Positions 10,893 to 19,965 of a DNA stretch of 60,562 nucleotides are shown piece after piece. Source of the DNA: an uncultured Nodularia sp. (lineage in GTDB: Bacteria; Cyanobacteriota; Cyanobacteriia; Cyanobacteriales; Nostocaceae). The notes below the pieces were generated by a model. The model was given only the letters and a program-made list of their open reading frames with translations. It was not told the DNA's origin and made no database searches. The DNA lies in assembly GCA_903911355.1 (NCBI GenBank), contig CAIWDD010000003.1, positions 1-60,562 of the forward strand, in the 5' to 3' direction. The position numbers were made by a program, and so were the translations under genes. Position 1 is the stretch's first letter. Each line of letters opens with the position of its first letter.

Positions 10893-11143
10893 TGGTGTTT
10901 CATTCGATATTTTTCTCACAGAAGAGGAATACAGGTTAATATCCCTGTTCATTTTCCCATGAGATGGTTAAAATAATTGCTGTGTCTGACTTAGGACTGA
11001 CGCAAGTTGGACACGAAATTAAATTATAATTTTATTATCCATAAATCATCAAATATATTCCCTCAATTCAGCCGCCAGTAAGAGGAAGATAATCATCAGA
11101 ATTTTTATGCTGATAGGTATAAATATTCTACACCTGTAAGTAT

Positions 11144-11986
11144 ATGCCTCTTTACAAACTTGAAGAATTTGACCCTAACTACCGAGAAACATTTGGCGGT
11201 GATGACGTGAAAACCTTAGACCTTTACACTGAAGGCGGAGTTAGAGTTGGTTCAGTAGCTGATGCTTTAGTTGACCAAGATGGACGTTTTCGGTATTTAG
11301 TTATTGACACCAGCTTCGACTCTGTGAGTAAGAAGATATTACTACCAATTGGGCTTTCTCACATTAATTATCCCGCCCAACGTGTTTATGTTGACGGACT
11401 GAGTAAAGAACAAGTTGAGTATTTACCTGAATACCAAGAAACTATCAATGTTGATGAGGATTATGAAAAAGAGGTGCGCCTTGTTTTTCGCCCTGAAAGT
11501 AGAGATATCTCTGAACAACAGGATATATCCCTTTACGAAAGAGAACCAGATTTATATAACTTAAATGAACAATATCATCAAACCCTCAGGCTATATGAAG
11601 AACGTTTGATTGCTCATAAGCATAGGGTCAAGACTGGGGAAGTAAAAGTTGGTAAGCACGTTGAAACACAAATTGCACAGGTGACAGTACCTGTGAAGAA
11701 AGAACGTGTTTTGATTGAGCGAGTTCTTCCCACAGAAGTAGGAACAGTGGTAGACCCAAAAGCTCTTAAATTTCAAGAGGGGGAAATAGCACGGATAGAA
11801 TTGTACGAAGAAAGGCCGGAAATTCGCAAAGAAGCCTTTGTACGGGAAGAAATTAGAGTTAAGAAGGTTGTAGACCGCCACACGGTAGAAGCACAAGACA
11901 CCATTCGGCGAGAACAGTTAGATATTGATACTACAGGGGAATTACATATGGATGCAGCTAGTAGAAACCCTGAACAAGCCTTTTGA
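11144..11986 (+). CDS. PRC-barrel plus YsnF/AvaK (DUF2382) protein, copy 1
   Basis: The protein has 280 residues. The first ~95 form a PRC-barrel-like domain (LYTEGGVRVGSVADALVDQDGRFRYLVID). Residues ~145-260 form the DUF2382 / YsnF-AvaK conserved domain (LRLYEERLIAHKHRVKTGEV, then IARIELYEERPEIRKEAFVREEI). AvaK was described as an akinete marker protein in Anabaena variabilis; other members are stress-linked in Gram-positives, but the biochemistry is unknown. The mature sequence is highly charged with alternating E/K/R strands. It is the first of three related genes in a row. No membrane segment is visible. Confidence 0.88.
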   Translation: MPLYKLEEFDPNYRETFGGDDVKTLDLYTEGGVRVGSVADALVDQDGRFRYLVIDTSFDSVSKKILLPIGLSHINYPAQRVYVDGLSKEQVEYLPEYQETINVDEDYEKEVRLVFRPESRDISEQQDISLYEREPDLYNLNEQYHQTLRLYEERLIAHKHRVKTGEVKVGKHVETQIAQVTVPVKKERVLIERVLPTEVGTVVDPKALKFQEGEIARIELYEERPEIRKEAFVREEIRVKKVVDRHTVEAQDTIRREQLDIDTTGELHMDAASRNPEQAF

Positions 11987-12091
11987 GTAGCTAATTAGGG
12001 AATGTAATTTGGTGATTCATATCAAAGGTAGGTAGGGGAAATTTCGCCTCTACCTCTACTTTTATTGTTAATTTAACAGAAATATCAGAAA

Positions 12092-12207
12092 TATAAAGCC
12101 TTTTTCAGGCTCATGAAGTACACACCAATTCCCTATTCCCTATTCCCTGTTCCCTGTTCCCTCAAACTACAAAAAATGTACCTCACGAGCATGGGAAATG
12201 CTATATA
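12092..12207. mobile_element. MITE-like element A, copy 1 (116 bp)
   Basis: The ends are imperfect inverted repeats of about 31 bp: from 12092 rightward (TATAAAGCCTTTTTCAGGCT...) and from 12207 leftward on the other strand (TATATAGCATTTCCCATGCT...), with 24 of 31 positions identical by hand count. Five ATTCCCT/GTTCCCT heptamers fill 12128-12162. A second copy lies at 35691-35793. Neither codes for protein, so any movement would need a transposase in trans. It occupies the spacer between the two PRC-barrel/AvaK genes. Confidence 0.8.
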
Positions 12208-12319
12208 ACTTTTGATGTGATATCAATGTATTAATTCAGTCAATAGTAAGAGGGAAAATAGCTAATTAACCTTTATGTTATTCATTAACAGATGGTATCA
12301 AAACTCAAAGGTAAATGTC

Positions 12320-13135
12320 ATGGCTCTTCACAGATTGGCAGATGTGGCTCCAAATTATCGTGAAACTATTCAAGGTAATGATATTAAAGGCTTAAGTGTC
12401 TACACCGACAGGACTGATGAAAAGATTGGGACAGTAAGTGATGTTTTAGTCGATGAAGAGGGACATTTTCGTTATCTAGTTGTTGATTTAGGTTTTTGGA
12501 TATTTGGTAAAAAAGTACTACTACCCGTTGGACGTTCCCGCATTGACTATGATGCTGGTCGCGTCTACGCCATTGGTATGACTAGGGAACAGGCGGAAAA
12601 TTTACCGGAGTTTGAAGAAGGTAGAACACTTGATTATGACTATGAAGAACAGGTAAGGGGGGTTTATCGCGATACCACTCCCCATACTTACAACCGTGAT
12701 ACTTACACTTATGAACATGAACCTTCTTTGTACAAGCTAAATCAGCAAGACCATCAAACTCTGCGATTGTATGAAGAACGCTTAATTGCTGACAAAGTTC
12801 GCCAAAAAACTGGAGAAGTAGTCATTGGTAAGCACGTTGAAAGTGAAACTGTCAAGGTTTCCGTTCCCATAGAAAAAGAGCATGTTGTTATTGAACGTGT
12901 GACTCCAACAGATGTGGGTCAGGTTGTTCCTCCTAGCGAAGCTAACTTCCGTGAGGGGGAAGTTGCTCGTATAGAAATCTATGAAGAGACTCCTGAAGTT
13001 CGCAAAGAGGCTTTTTTACGGGAAGAAATTAAAATCGATAAGGTTGTAGAGCAAGAAACAATTGAGACTCAAGACACTGTGCGTCACGAAGAGTTAGATG
13101 TTAATGCTCCTAATCTTCGCGTTGAGGAGCGCTAA
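12320..13135 (+). CDS. PRC-barrel plus YsnF/AvaK (DUF2382) protein, copy 2
   Basis: This is a paralogue of the gene at 11144 with the same order of domains: PRC-barrel (VYTDRTDEKIGTVSDVLVDE) and then DUF2382 (LRLYEERLIADKVRQKTGEV, REGEVARIEIYEETPEVRKEA). I start at 12320 (MALHRLADVAPNYRET, 271 residues) because it aligns with copy 1's MPLYKLEEFDPNYRET and has AAAGG 6-10 nt upstream; an ATG at 12275 lacks a ribosome-binding site. The two copies probably arose by tandem duplication. Confidence 0.88.
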   Translation: MALHRLADVAPNYRETIQGNDIKGLSVYTDRTDEKIGTVSDVLVDEEGHFRYLVVDLGFWIFGKKVLLPVGRSRIDYDAGRVYAIGMTREQAENLPEFEEGRTLDYDYEEQVRGVYRDTTPHTYNRDTYTYEHEPSLYKLNQQDHQTLRLYEERLIADKVRQKTGEVVIGKHVESETVKVSVPIEKEHVVIERVTPTDVGQVVPPSEANFREGEVARIEIYEETPEVRKEAFLREEIKIDKVVEQETIETQDTVRHEELDVNAPNLRVEER

Positions 13136-13228
13136 TCAATAATTACAACTAATAACCAATTAAACATCAAGTGCGGGTGTGCCTTTTTTAATAGTTACTA
13201 GGTTGAACTACTTCACTATCGATTCTCA

Positions 13229-13413
13229 GATGATGTTTGATAAGTTTTCCACAGGTAATTTTTATCTTAGGGAACAGGGAACAGGGAACAGGGAACAGGG
13301 AATAGGGAACACACAAAAAACAATCAAATCCAGTCCCCTCCCCTGACAAGGGGAGGGTTAGGGAGGGGTCAAATAATATTCGATACACTAATCATGACTT
13401 GACAAACATCCTC
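13229..13413. mobile_element. MITE-like element B, copy 1 (~185 bp)
   Basis: The ends are short inverted repeats: GATGTTTGATAAGT at 13232-13245 and, on the other strand, GATGTTTGTCAAGT ending at 13410 (12 of 14 identical). Inside are six AGGGAA(C/T) heptamers (13269-13310) and a GC-rich hairpin in which CCCTCCCCT (13336-13344) pairs with AGGGGAGGG (13349-13357). A related copy lies at 54634, and the right half recurs at 60453 in opposite orientation. It also contains TTTTCCACA (13245-13253), which resembles a cyanobacterial DnaA box. It sits between the second and third AvaK-type genes. Confidence 0.75.
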
Positions 13414-13494
13414 TCAGGCTATGGTGGTTTAAATACTCTACCATAAGCCTGATCAGGGTGATGTAATCAAAACATTTTATCAAGAGTAGAGCTT

Positions 13495-14052
13495 ATGTCT
13501 GAATATTTAAAACTGCAAAAAGCAGATGGTCAAAAAACAGTAGATAAATTAACTGAACTAAAAACGCTGAATAACAAGATGATTAAAAGTCCAACTGAAG
13601 TTGAGGAAGAAGATACTTTTCGTTTAATAGAAGAACGATTGATAGCTGATCATAAAAAATCCAAAGTTGGTGAGGTTATTATTCGCAAAGAAATTGAAAC
13701 TCAGATAATACAAGTACCTGTGAGGCGTGAAAAATTAATTGTGGAGCAAGTTAGTCCAGAGAATAAACGACTGGCAGAAATTGACTTGACACAGGGTGAG
13801 ATTTCTGGTATTGAGTTCATCGAGGATGATAGACCATTAGGAACGGTTCTAAATACCCATGTAAATGTGAGTGGTGAATTCAGTTCACCGAAAATTGCTA
13901 GTTTACTTTTAAATGCGATCGCTCAGGAAAAAAATCACGGCTGTGAGCAGGTAAAAATTACAATTGCTGTGACAAATGAGTCACTACAGAAGAAATATCA
14001 GGAGTGGTTTGCTCGTTGTTCTAAAGGCGAGAAACCCCTGGGAGCAAAATAA
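13495..14052 (+). CDS. YsnF/AvaK (DUF2382) protein without PRC barrel, copy 3
   Basis: The protein has 185 residues. Residues ~40-120 hold the DUF2382 core (FRLIEERLIADHKKSKVGEV, VPVRREKLIVEQVSPE), shorter than in copies 1 and 2, and there is no PRC barrel. The C-terminal third (from about RPLGTVLNTHVNVSG to the closing KGEKPLGAK) does not resemble the other two and I cannot assign it. A position downstream of the two larger paralogues suggests a common stress- or development-linked role. Confidence 0.8.
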   Translation: MSEYLKLQKADGQKTVDKLTELKTLNNKMIKSPTEVEEEDTFRLIEERLIADHKKSKVGEVIIRKEIETQIIQVPVRREKLIVEQVSPENKRLAEIDLTQGEISGIEFIEDDRPLGTVLNTHVNVSGEFSSPKIASLLLNAIAQEKNHGCEQVKITIAVTNESLQKKYQEWFARCSKGEKPLGAK

Positions 14053-14161
14053 GCTGATCAACTTGATAAACTTTATGTAATGTCCGACCATTCATACATA
14101 ATAATAAACAGTTTGTACTGACTAAGAGCAAACATTTTTTATTGAGTTTGATTAAACGGAC

Positions 14162-15802
14162 ATGATTTTATTGAAAAAATTTTGGCAATCTTCAATTTTA
14201 GGTCTGCTATGGACTTTGATGACTGCTACCCCCGGAATGGGGGCTGAACGGATTAGCTTTTTTTACCCTCCTTTTGGGGAATTCTCCCTGAGTCTGGACT
14301 CATTAGAAATATTTGCTCAAAAAGGGAAAATCACTGATGAATTTTCCTTTTATGCACAGCGGGTTAATCCCCAGCAACTGGCTCAATTACGAGCAGTGCT
14401 ACAGCAGGAATTTAATGTTACTCCCACTCTTGTATCTCAGGTGACTTACTCACCTATAGGCGAAGACCTCATAGACCGTTTAGGGGGCTTAATCCACACG
14501 GAATCAAGGCAAAATGGCTTTTACGCCATCAGAGGTGCTTTAATACTAGCTGCTGCTTCTCCAGAAGGCTTAACAGTGGTGAATTTTCTGCGTCACTTTC
14601 CCTCCCCCACAGTACGGTTAAATTTTACAGAGGGGCTAAAGTTAGTTGATGATTTATCGCAGGTATTAGAGAAAAGGGATGAGGTTGTAACTTGGATTCA
14701 ACAAGAAGCGATCGCCCATGGTGCGCCCATTAATTGGAAGCAACGGCCGGATTTAGCTGCATCTGGTCCGTTTACTTGGCGACGAACCGAATTGATACTC
14801 CGGGATAAGTCCCGCGATGTTCTTCGCATTATACCCACAGATATTTATCTACCACAAGGAACAGCGTCGCCTTTTCCTCTGATTGTGATTTCTCATGGTA
14901 TTGCTTCTGACCGTTCTTCTTTTGCTTATTTGGCTGAACATTTAGCATCCCACGGTTTTGCTGTAGCGGTATTAGAACACCCGGGGAGTAATGCGGAACG
15001 TGTTCGGCGCTACTTGACGGGTTTGGCTGGGCCATTAGAAGCCGAAGAATTTATTAACCGACCTTTAGATATTAAATTTCTCCTAGATGAACTTGAGCGC
15101 AGACAAAAATCAGATCCTAACCTCCAAGGACTCAACTTTGAGCAAGTCGGAGCCATAGGACATTCTTTTGGTGGTTACACTGTGTTAAGTTTGGCAGGAG
15201 CCAAGATTAATTTTAACCAACTGCAACAAGATTGTAGTCCGAATATTTCCTCTTTTAATTTGTCGCTGTTTTTACAGTGTCAAGTTACGCAGTTAGAAGT
15301 TAAAGATTATGCAGTCCAAGATGACCGTATTAAAGCTGTATTGGCTATTAATCCCCTATCTAGTTCAATTTTTGGTGAAAGTGAAATCAGTCAAATTCGA
15401 GTTCCTGTAATGCTGGTGGCGAATAGTCAGGATATTGCTACCCCCATGGTGTCTGAGCAGGTGCGGCCTTTTACCTGGTTAACTACTCCTAATAAGTATT
15501 TGGTATTAATTGAAAATGCTACTCATTTCAGTGCGATCGCCCAAATAGATGCAGAAAATAATGTGTTACCTATACCACCGGCTTTACTCGGTCCAAATCC
15601 TGCGCCAGCTTATTCTTACCTTCGGGCTTTGAATCTGGCTTTTTGGGAAGCACACCTTGTCAATCGCCCCGAATATGCTTCTTATTTACGACCCTCTTAT
15701 GCTCAATATCTCAGTCGATATCCTCTCAATCTCAGTCTGTTAAATTCTTCCTCGGCGGATGCATTGAGTCAAGCATTGCAAGAATTCACTCTTCGATTAT
15801 AA
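14162..15802 (+). CDS. Secreted alpha/beta hydrolase with DUF1400 domain
   Basis: The protein has 546 residues. A signal peptide (LGLLWTLMTATPGMGA, cut near residue 28) suggests export. Residues ~29-160 are the cyanobacterial DUF1400 region (FFYPPFGEFSLSLDSLEIFA). The rest is an alpha/beta hydrolase related to PAF-acetylhydrolase/dienelactone hydrolase: oxyanion region VISHGIASDRSSF, nucleophile S335 in AIGHSFGGYT, acid in VANSQDIATP and histidine in ENATHFSAI. It is probably an esterase or lipase; the substrate is unknown. The next gene starts 43 bp downstream, and co-transcription is possible. Confidence 0.9.
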   Translation: MILLKKFWQSSILGLLWTLMTATPGMGAERISFFYPPFGEFSLSLDSLEIFAQKGKITDEFSFYAQRVNPQQLAQLRAVLQQEFNVTPTLVSQVTYSPIGEDLIDRLGGLIHTESRQNGFYAIRGALILAAASPEGLTVVNFLRHFPSPTVRLNFTEGLKLVDDLSQVLEKRDEVVTWIQQEAIAHGAPINWKQRPDLAASGPFTWRRTELILRDKSRDVLRIIPTDIYLPQGTASPFPLIVISHGIASDRSSFAYLAEHLASHGFAVAVLEHPGSNAERVRRYLTGLAGPLEAEEFINRPLDIKFLLDELERRQKSDPNLQGLNFEQVGAIGHSFGGYTVLSLAGAKINFNQLQQDCSPNISSFNLSLFLQCQVTQLEVKDYAVQDDRIKAVLAINPLSSSIFGESEISQIRVPVMLVANSQDIATPMVSEQVRPFTWLTTPNKYLVLIENATHFSAIAQIDAENNVLPIPPALLGPNPAPAYSYLRALNLAFWEAHLVNRPEYASYLRPSYAQYLSRYPLNLSLLNSSSADALSQALQEFTLRL

Positions 15803-15844
15803 TATAAATGCTAAAATCCTCTCGTAAACAGTGAGGATAACTTA

Positions 15845-17281
15845 ATGCCAGTTGCTGCTAACTCTATTAAGTTTGGTACAGACGGTTGGCGGGGGGTGAT
15901 TGCTGATGAGTTCACCTTTGAACGCCTAGCATTAGTGGCACCAGTTGCCGCTCAAGTCTTATATAATACATATAATTCTACAGTTGGCAGCAAAACTATT
16001 ATTGTCGGCTATGATCGCCGCTTTATGGCCGAAGACTTTGCTCGCACTGTGGCTGATACTGTCTGTGCTGTCGGCTTTGATGTTTTACTGTGCGAAACCT
16101 ACGCCCCAACTCCGGCTTTTAGTTGGGCGGCTAAAGAACTTAATGCTTTGGGGGCGCTAGTTATTACAGCCAGTCATAACCCCGGTACATATTTAGGTCT
16201 AAAAGTCAAGGGTCATTTTGGGGGTTCAGTACCGCCAGAGGTGACAAAAGAAATTGAAACTTTATTATCTGCGGGTGTACCACCAGCAGCTAAACCCGGG
16301 AAACAAGATATATTTAACCCCTGGCCTAGTTACATCACAGCCTTAAAAGCTAAAGTTAATATTGCCCAGATTCAAGAGGCGATCGCCTGTGGTAAACTGA
16401 CATTATTCGCCGATGTCATGCATGGTGCGGCAGCAGGGGGATTGGGAAAATTACTCAAAGATGGGGTTCAAGAAATCAACAGTAACCGCGATCCTTTATT
16501 TGCAGGAGGAGCGCCAGAACCTTTACCAAAATACCTATCTGGTTTATTCTCAGTCATCAAAAGCCACCGCCAAACAGACACATCAGGTTTAACGGTGGGA
16601 TTGGTATTTGACGGGGACTGCGATCGCATCGGCGCAGTGGATGGAAAAGCTAACTTTTTGAGTTCCCAAATCTTAATACCTATATTAATCGACCACCTTA
16701 CCCAAAGGCGGGGTTTTACAGGTGAAATTGTTAAAACTGTCAGTGGTTCAGATTTAATTCCCCGGGTAGCAGCACTGCATAATTTACCAGTTTTTGAAAC
16801 AGCAGTGGGATATAAGTACATCGCTGATAGAATGTTAGCAGCACAGGTGTTGTTAGGTGGTGAAGAGTCGGGAGGAATCGGCTATGGTAGTCATATTCCC
16901 GAACGTGATGCACTGCTATCAGCATTGTATGTTTTAGAAGCTATTGTATCATCTGGTCTCGATTTAAGCGATTATTACCGGGATTTACAACAGAAAACAG
17001 GTTTCACCTCCGCTTATGACCGCATTGATTTACCTTTAGCTAGTATGGCAGTGCGATCGCGTCTTTTACAACAACTGGAAACCGAACCATTAAGGGAAAT
17101 TGCGCTCAAACCAGTAGTTGATTGTCAAACCATAGACGGTTATAAATACCGGTTAGCTGATGACAGCTGGTTAATGATTCGGTTTAGCGGTACTGAACCG
17201 GTGTTACGTCTGTATTGTGAAGCAGCAACACTTGAGGAAGTACATCAAACCTTGGCTTGGGCAAAAAATTGGGCGACCTAA
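15845..17281 (+). CDS. Phosphoglucomutase/phosphomannomutase family enzyme
   Basis: This alpha-D-phosphohexomutase moves phosphate between C6 and C1 of a hexose phosphate. It has 478 residues. The phosphoserine is S110 in ITASHNPG, the metal loop is DGDCDRIGA, the sugar loop is GGEESGGIG and the phosphate loop is RFSGTEPVLRLY. The N-terminus KFGTDGWRGVIADEF puts it in the 'GTDGWRG' subfamily common in cyanobacteria, different from canonical PgmA and from GlmM (GTDGIRG). Whether it acts on glucose, mannose or glucosamine phosphate cannot be told from sequence. rdgB follows 16 bp downstream. Confidence 0.92.
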   Translation: MPVAANSIKFGTDGWRGVIADEFTFERLALVAPVAAQVLYNTYNSTVGSKTIIVGYDRRFMAEDFARTVADTVCAVGFDVLLCETYAPTPAFSWAAKELNALGALVITASHNPGTYLGLKVKGHFGGSVPPEVTKEIETLLSAGVPPAAKPGKQDIFNPWPSYITALKAKVNIAQIQEAIACGKLTLFADVMHGAAAGGLGKLLKDGVQEINSNRDPLFAGGAPEPLPKYLSGLFSVIKSHRQTDTSGLTVGLVFDGDCDRIGAVDGKANFLSSQILIPILIDHLTQRRGFTGEIVKTVSGSDLIPRVAALHNLPVFETAVGYKYIADRMLAAQVLLGGEESGGIGYGSHIPERDALLSALYVLEAIVSSGLDLSDYYRDLQQKTGFTSAYDRIDLPLASMAVRSRLLQQLETEPLREIALKPVVDCQTIDGYKYRLADDSWLMIRFSGTEPVLRLYCEAATLEEVHQTLAWAKNWAT

Positions 17282-17297
17282 ACTGTTAAATGAATAT

Positions 17298-17876
17298 ATG
17301 ACGAAAATAATGGTAGTAGCTACGGGTAACCCCGGTAAGCTCCGGGAACTACAAGCTTATCTCGCTAATTCTGGTTGGGAATTAACCCTCAAACCACCAG
17401 AATTAGAAGTTGCAGAAACCGGTACAACTTTTGCAGACAATGCTTGTCTCAAGGCTTCCCAAATTGCTCAAGCTACAGGACAATGGGCGATCGCTGATGA
17501 TTCTGGGTTACAAGTAGATGCTTTAAATGGCGCTCCTGGGGTTTATTCTGCACGTTATGGTCAGAGCGACTCAGGTCGCATTGCTAGGTTATTACAAGAG
17601 TTAGGTAACTCAGAAAATCGCCAAGCTCAGTTTGTCTGTGCAGTGGCGATCGCTCGTCCTGATGGTAAAATAGTTTTACAATCCACTGGGGTGTGTTGCG
17701 GCGAAATTCTCCATACACCCCTGGGTGAAGGTGGTTTTGGCTACGACCCTATATTTTACGTTCCTGAGCAGCAATTGACTTTTGCGCAAATGTCACGGGA
17801 GATCAAAGGGTCAATTAGCCATAGGGGTCTTGCTCTCCAGGCTTTAATTCCCCAGTTGGCAGATTTAGAAGCCTAA
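17298..17876 (+). CDS. rdgB: RdgB/HAM1 non-canonical purine NTP pyrophosphatase
   Basis: It hydrolyses XTP, dITP and related purine triphosphates to monophosphates, keeping them out of DNA. The motif VATGNPGKLRELQAYL at the N-terminus, the catalytic region TFADNACLKA and the ADDSGLQVDAL and GEGGFGYDPIF motifs are diagnostic. I choose the ATG at 17298 (MTKIMVVATGNPGK, 192 residues); starting at 17217 would overlap the mutase gene by 65 bp and add non-family residues. It probably shares a message with the mutase gene. Confidence 0.95.
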   Translation: MTKIMVVATGNPGKLRELQAYLANSGWELTLKPPELEVAETGTTFADNACLKASQIAQATGQWAIADDSGLQVDALNGAPGVYSARYGQSDSGRIARLLQELGNSENRQAQFVCAVAIARPDGKIVLQSTGVCCGEILHTPLGEGGFGYDPIFYVPEQQLTFAQMSREIKGSISHRGLALQALIPQLADLEA

Positions 17877-17885
17877 ATTAAATGT

Positions 17886-17903
17886 TTTCCCCCTCTGGGG
17901 AAA
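17886..17903. terminator. Short hairpin after rdgB
   Basis: TTTCCCC (17886-17892) pairs perfectly with GGGGAAA (17897-17903) across a 4-nt loop, 10 bp after the rdgB stop. It probably ends the hydrolase-mutase-rdgB transcript, although no T-tract follows. Confidence 0.45.
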
Positions 17904-17996
17904 TCTGACTGAAGATTGTAGCGGTTCTAACTTGAGTAGGATAACTAGATTTTGACGATTGTTGAAAATAAAGTTAAAACTTATTCAGGTAAAGAT

Positions 17997-18287
17997 ATGA
18001 AGTCTTTGGCCAAAGTCGCCTTTATGCTACTATTTAGCAGTATGGCTGTTACTGCTTTCAATCCCATATCTCAGGTTTTAGCTCAAGAAGGGGAAACCTC
18101 CCCAGAGCAACCCGGTCTTAGTCAAGAGTCAGAGCAACCCGAGTCAAGCACATCTACCCCTGAAGCTACTGTTAATCAACAGCTAGATGTTAAAGTAGAA
18201 GCAGAAAATGAAATTGAAACAGAATCCGCACCTCCCGCACATATGATGACTACCCCAGATGGTGGGGGTGAATCTAGTTCTGAGTAA
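17997..18287 (+). CDS. Small secreted acidic hypothetical protein
   Basis: From the ATG at 17997 the protein has 96 residues, opening with a clear signal peptide (MKSLAKVAFMLLFSSMAVTA, cut near VLAQ). AGGTAAAG precedes this ATG by 3-10 nt. A TTG at 17952 would extend it by 15 polar residues, putting the signal peptide inside, so I prefer the shorter form. The mature part is low-complexity and very acidic (many E, S, P, T) and ends GGGESSSE. I see no fold or family. Confidence 0.6.
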   Translation: MKSLAKVAFMLLFSSMAVTAFNPISQVLAQEGETSPEQPGLSQESEQPESSTSTPEATVNQQLDVKVEAENEIETESAPPAHMMTTPDGGGESSSE

Positions 18288-18344
18288 TTGAATTAGTACG
18301 TTGTCTGGGTCTAGAAAAATTATCAAGCAAAAGGGGACAGCCAG

Positions 18345-19928
18345 ATGCAGAATTTTGATTATGTCATTCTGGGGGCCGGATTAGGTGGACTTTCCGCCGC
18401 AGCTTGTTTAACTAAGCAAGGATACAGGGTAGCTGTTTTAGAAAAACATTACTTACCTGGCGGGTGTTGTCACACTTTTGATTATGGTGACTATAGTTTT
18501 TGCGCTAATGTCCATTATATATCTCAATGCGCACCTAGTCAAACTATTGGGCAATTTCTCAACTATATTCAGCGCCATGTCCCCTTTAATAGCCTTGACC
18601 CAGACTGCATAGACCGGATAATTACACCGGAGGTAGATTTTCAAATTCCTTTAGGATGGGAAAACTTGCGATCGCGTTTACTCTCCACTTTTCCCGAGGA
18701 GACAACTGCTATTAATGGCTACTGTGACACAATTGCCCAGATCCATCAGGAAATGCGTAGCCTAGGGGGGGAAATACGTTGGTATAATCAGAATTGGTCA
18801 GACTGGTTGAAGTTACCTAAATATTTCCATTTATTTAGAAAGCGCAACTGGACTCTACAAGACTTATATGACCATGTGGGTTTATCACGCAAATTACAAG
18901 CAGTGCTAGGGGGACAAAGTGGTGATTATGCACTACCACCTCATGAAATCGCCTTACTGATCCACACTTCCCTAGTTTGGGATTACTCAGAAGGCGCTTA
19001 CTATCCTCAATATCATTTTAAGCAGTTTGTAGATAGTATTACAGATGCGATCACCCAAGGGGGAGGTGTAATTAAATATTCAACTCCTGTCCAGCATATT
19101 GAAGTTAATCAAAAGCAAGTACAATGGGTAACGGCTGGTGAGCAAACCTACCAAGCTAGTAAGGGCTATATTAGCGACCTTGACCCCAAATTAACAGTAG
19201 AGTTAATCCACGACACCACAGCTTTGAGCTTAAGGGAACGTCAACGCCTTACCAATTACGAATACTCAACTAGTGCATTTAATATTTACCTGGGTTTAGA
19301 TAGTCGCTTTCAACCAGAAAATTATAGGATTGGTAACTGGAATATTTGGTATTATCCCACAGGAGACTTAAACGGGGAATATCAACGCCAATTTCAGGGA
19401 GACCTCAGCCAACCTTGGATTTTCCTATCTTGTCCCACGATGAAATCTAGAGATAACGCCGGAATAGCTCCACCAGGTCATCATATCTTAGAAATTGCCA
19501 CCGTCTGCCCTTACGAACCATTTAAACATCTGCAAGACACCAACCACCAAGGCTATAAAGCCAAGAAACGGGAAGTTTACCAGCAGATCATGACCAGTGT
19601 TCGAGATTTAATTCCCGATGTAGACCAGTATGCGCGCATGAAGGTTTCTGGTACACCCACCACCAGTGAATTTTATCTCGGACAACCCCAAGGTAATATT
19701 TATGGTGCAAAGTTAGTACCTAAACAAGTGGGGTTAAATCGGTTAGGATATATTACAGAGTTACCTAACTTGTTTCTTGTGGGGGCTACTGCTGGCTATC
19801 CTAGTGTACCAGGGGTAATTGGTAATGGCATGGATGTTGTGGAACTGATGACAGGAGAAGCTATCAGGGGAAAGGTTCCAGTTTTGCTCTCGGCGAAAAT
19901 CAGCAATATTCAGCATAGCTGGAAATGA
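18345..19928 (+). CDS. FAD-dependent oxidoreductase of the phytoene desaturase / carotenoid isomerase family
   Basis: The protein has 527 residues. It starts with a Rossmann FAD motif (YVILGAGLGGLSAAACLTKQ) followed by LEKHYLPGGCCHTF, and closes with the family's second flavin motif (NLFLVGATAGYPSVPGVIGN). It resembles CrtI/CrtISO proteins and the animal retinol-saturase group, which isomerise, desaturate or saturate polyenes. It is not CrtP, CrtQ or the standard CrtH by anything I can recognise, so the substrate is open. It is a single gene 38 bp before the next plus-strand gene. Confidence 0.85.
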   Translation: MQNFDYVILGAGLGGLSAAACLTKQGYRVAVLEKHYLPGGCCHTFDYGDYSFCANVHYISQCAPSQTIGQFLNYIQRHVPFNSLDPDCIDRIITPEVDFQIPLGWENLRSRLLSTFPEETTAINGYCDTIAQIHQEMRSLGGEIRWYNQNWSDWLKLPKYFHLFRKRNWTLQDLYDHVGLSRKLQAVLGGQSGDYALPPHEIALLIHTSLVWDYSEGAYYPQYHFKQFVDSITDAITQGGGVIKYSTPVQHIEVNQKQVQWVTAGEQTYQASKGYISDLDPKLTVELIHDTTALSLRERQRLTNYEYSTSAFNIYLGLDSRFQPENYRIGNWNIWYYPTGDLNGEYQRQFQGDLSQPWIFLSCPTMKSRDNAGIAPPGHHILEIATVCPYEPFKHLQDTNHQGYKAKKREVYQQIMTSVRDLIPDVDQYARMKVSGTPTTSEFYLGQPQGNIYGAKLVPKQVGLNRLGYITELPNLFLVGATAGYPSVPGVIGNGMDVVELMTGEAIRGKVPVLLSAKISNIQHSWK

Positions 19929-19965
19929 TAATATATTCTAGTTAATGCCATAATTCCCGCATTCA

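Noticed and set aside
14829-15035. Antisense frame of 68 codons in the hydrolase gene
   Set aside because: Shadow of the alpha/beta hydrolase with its catalytic motifs on the other strand.
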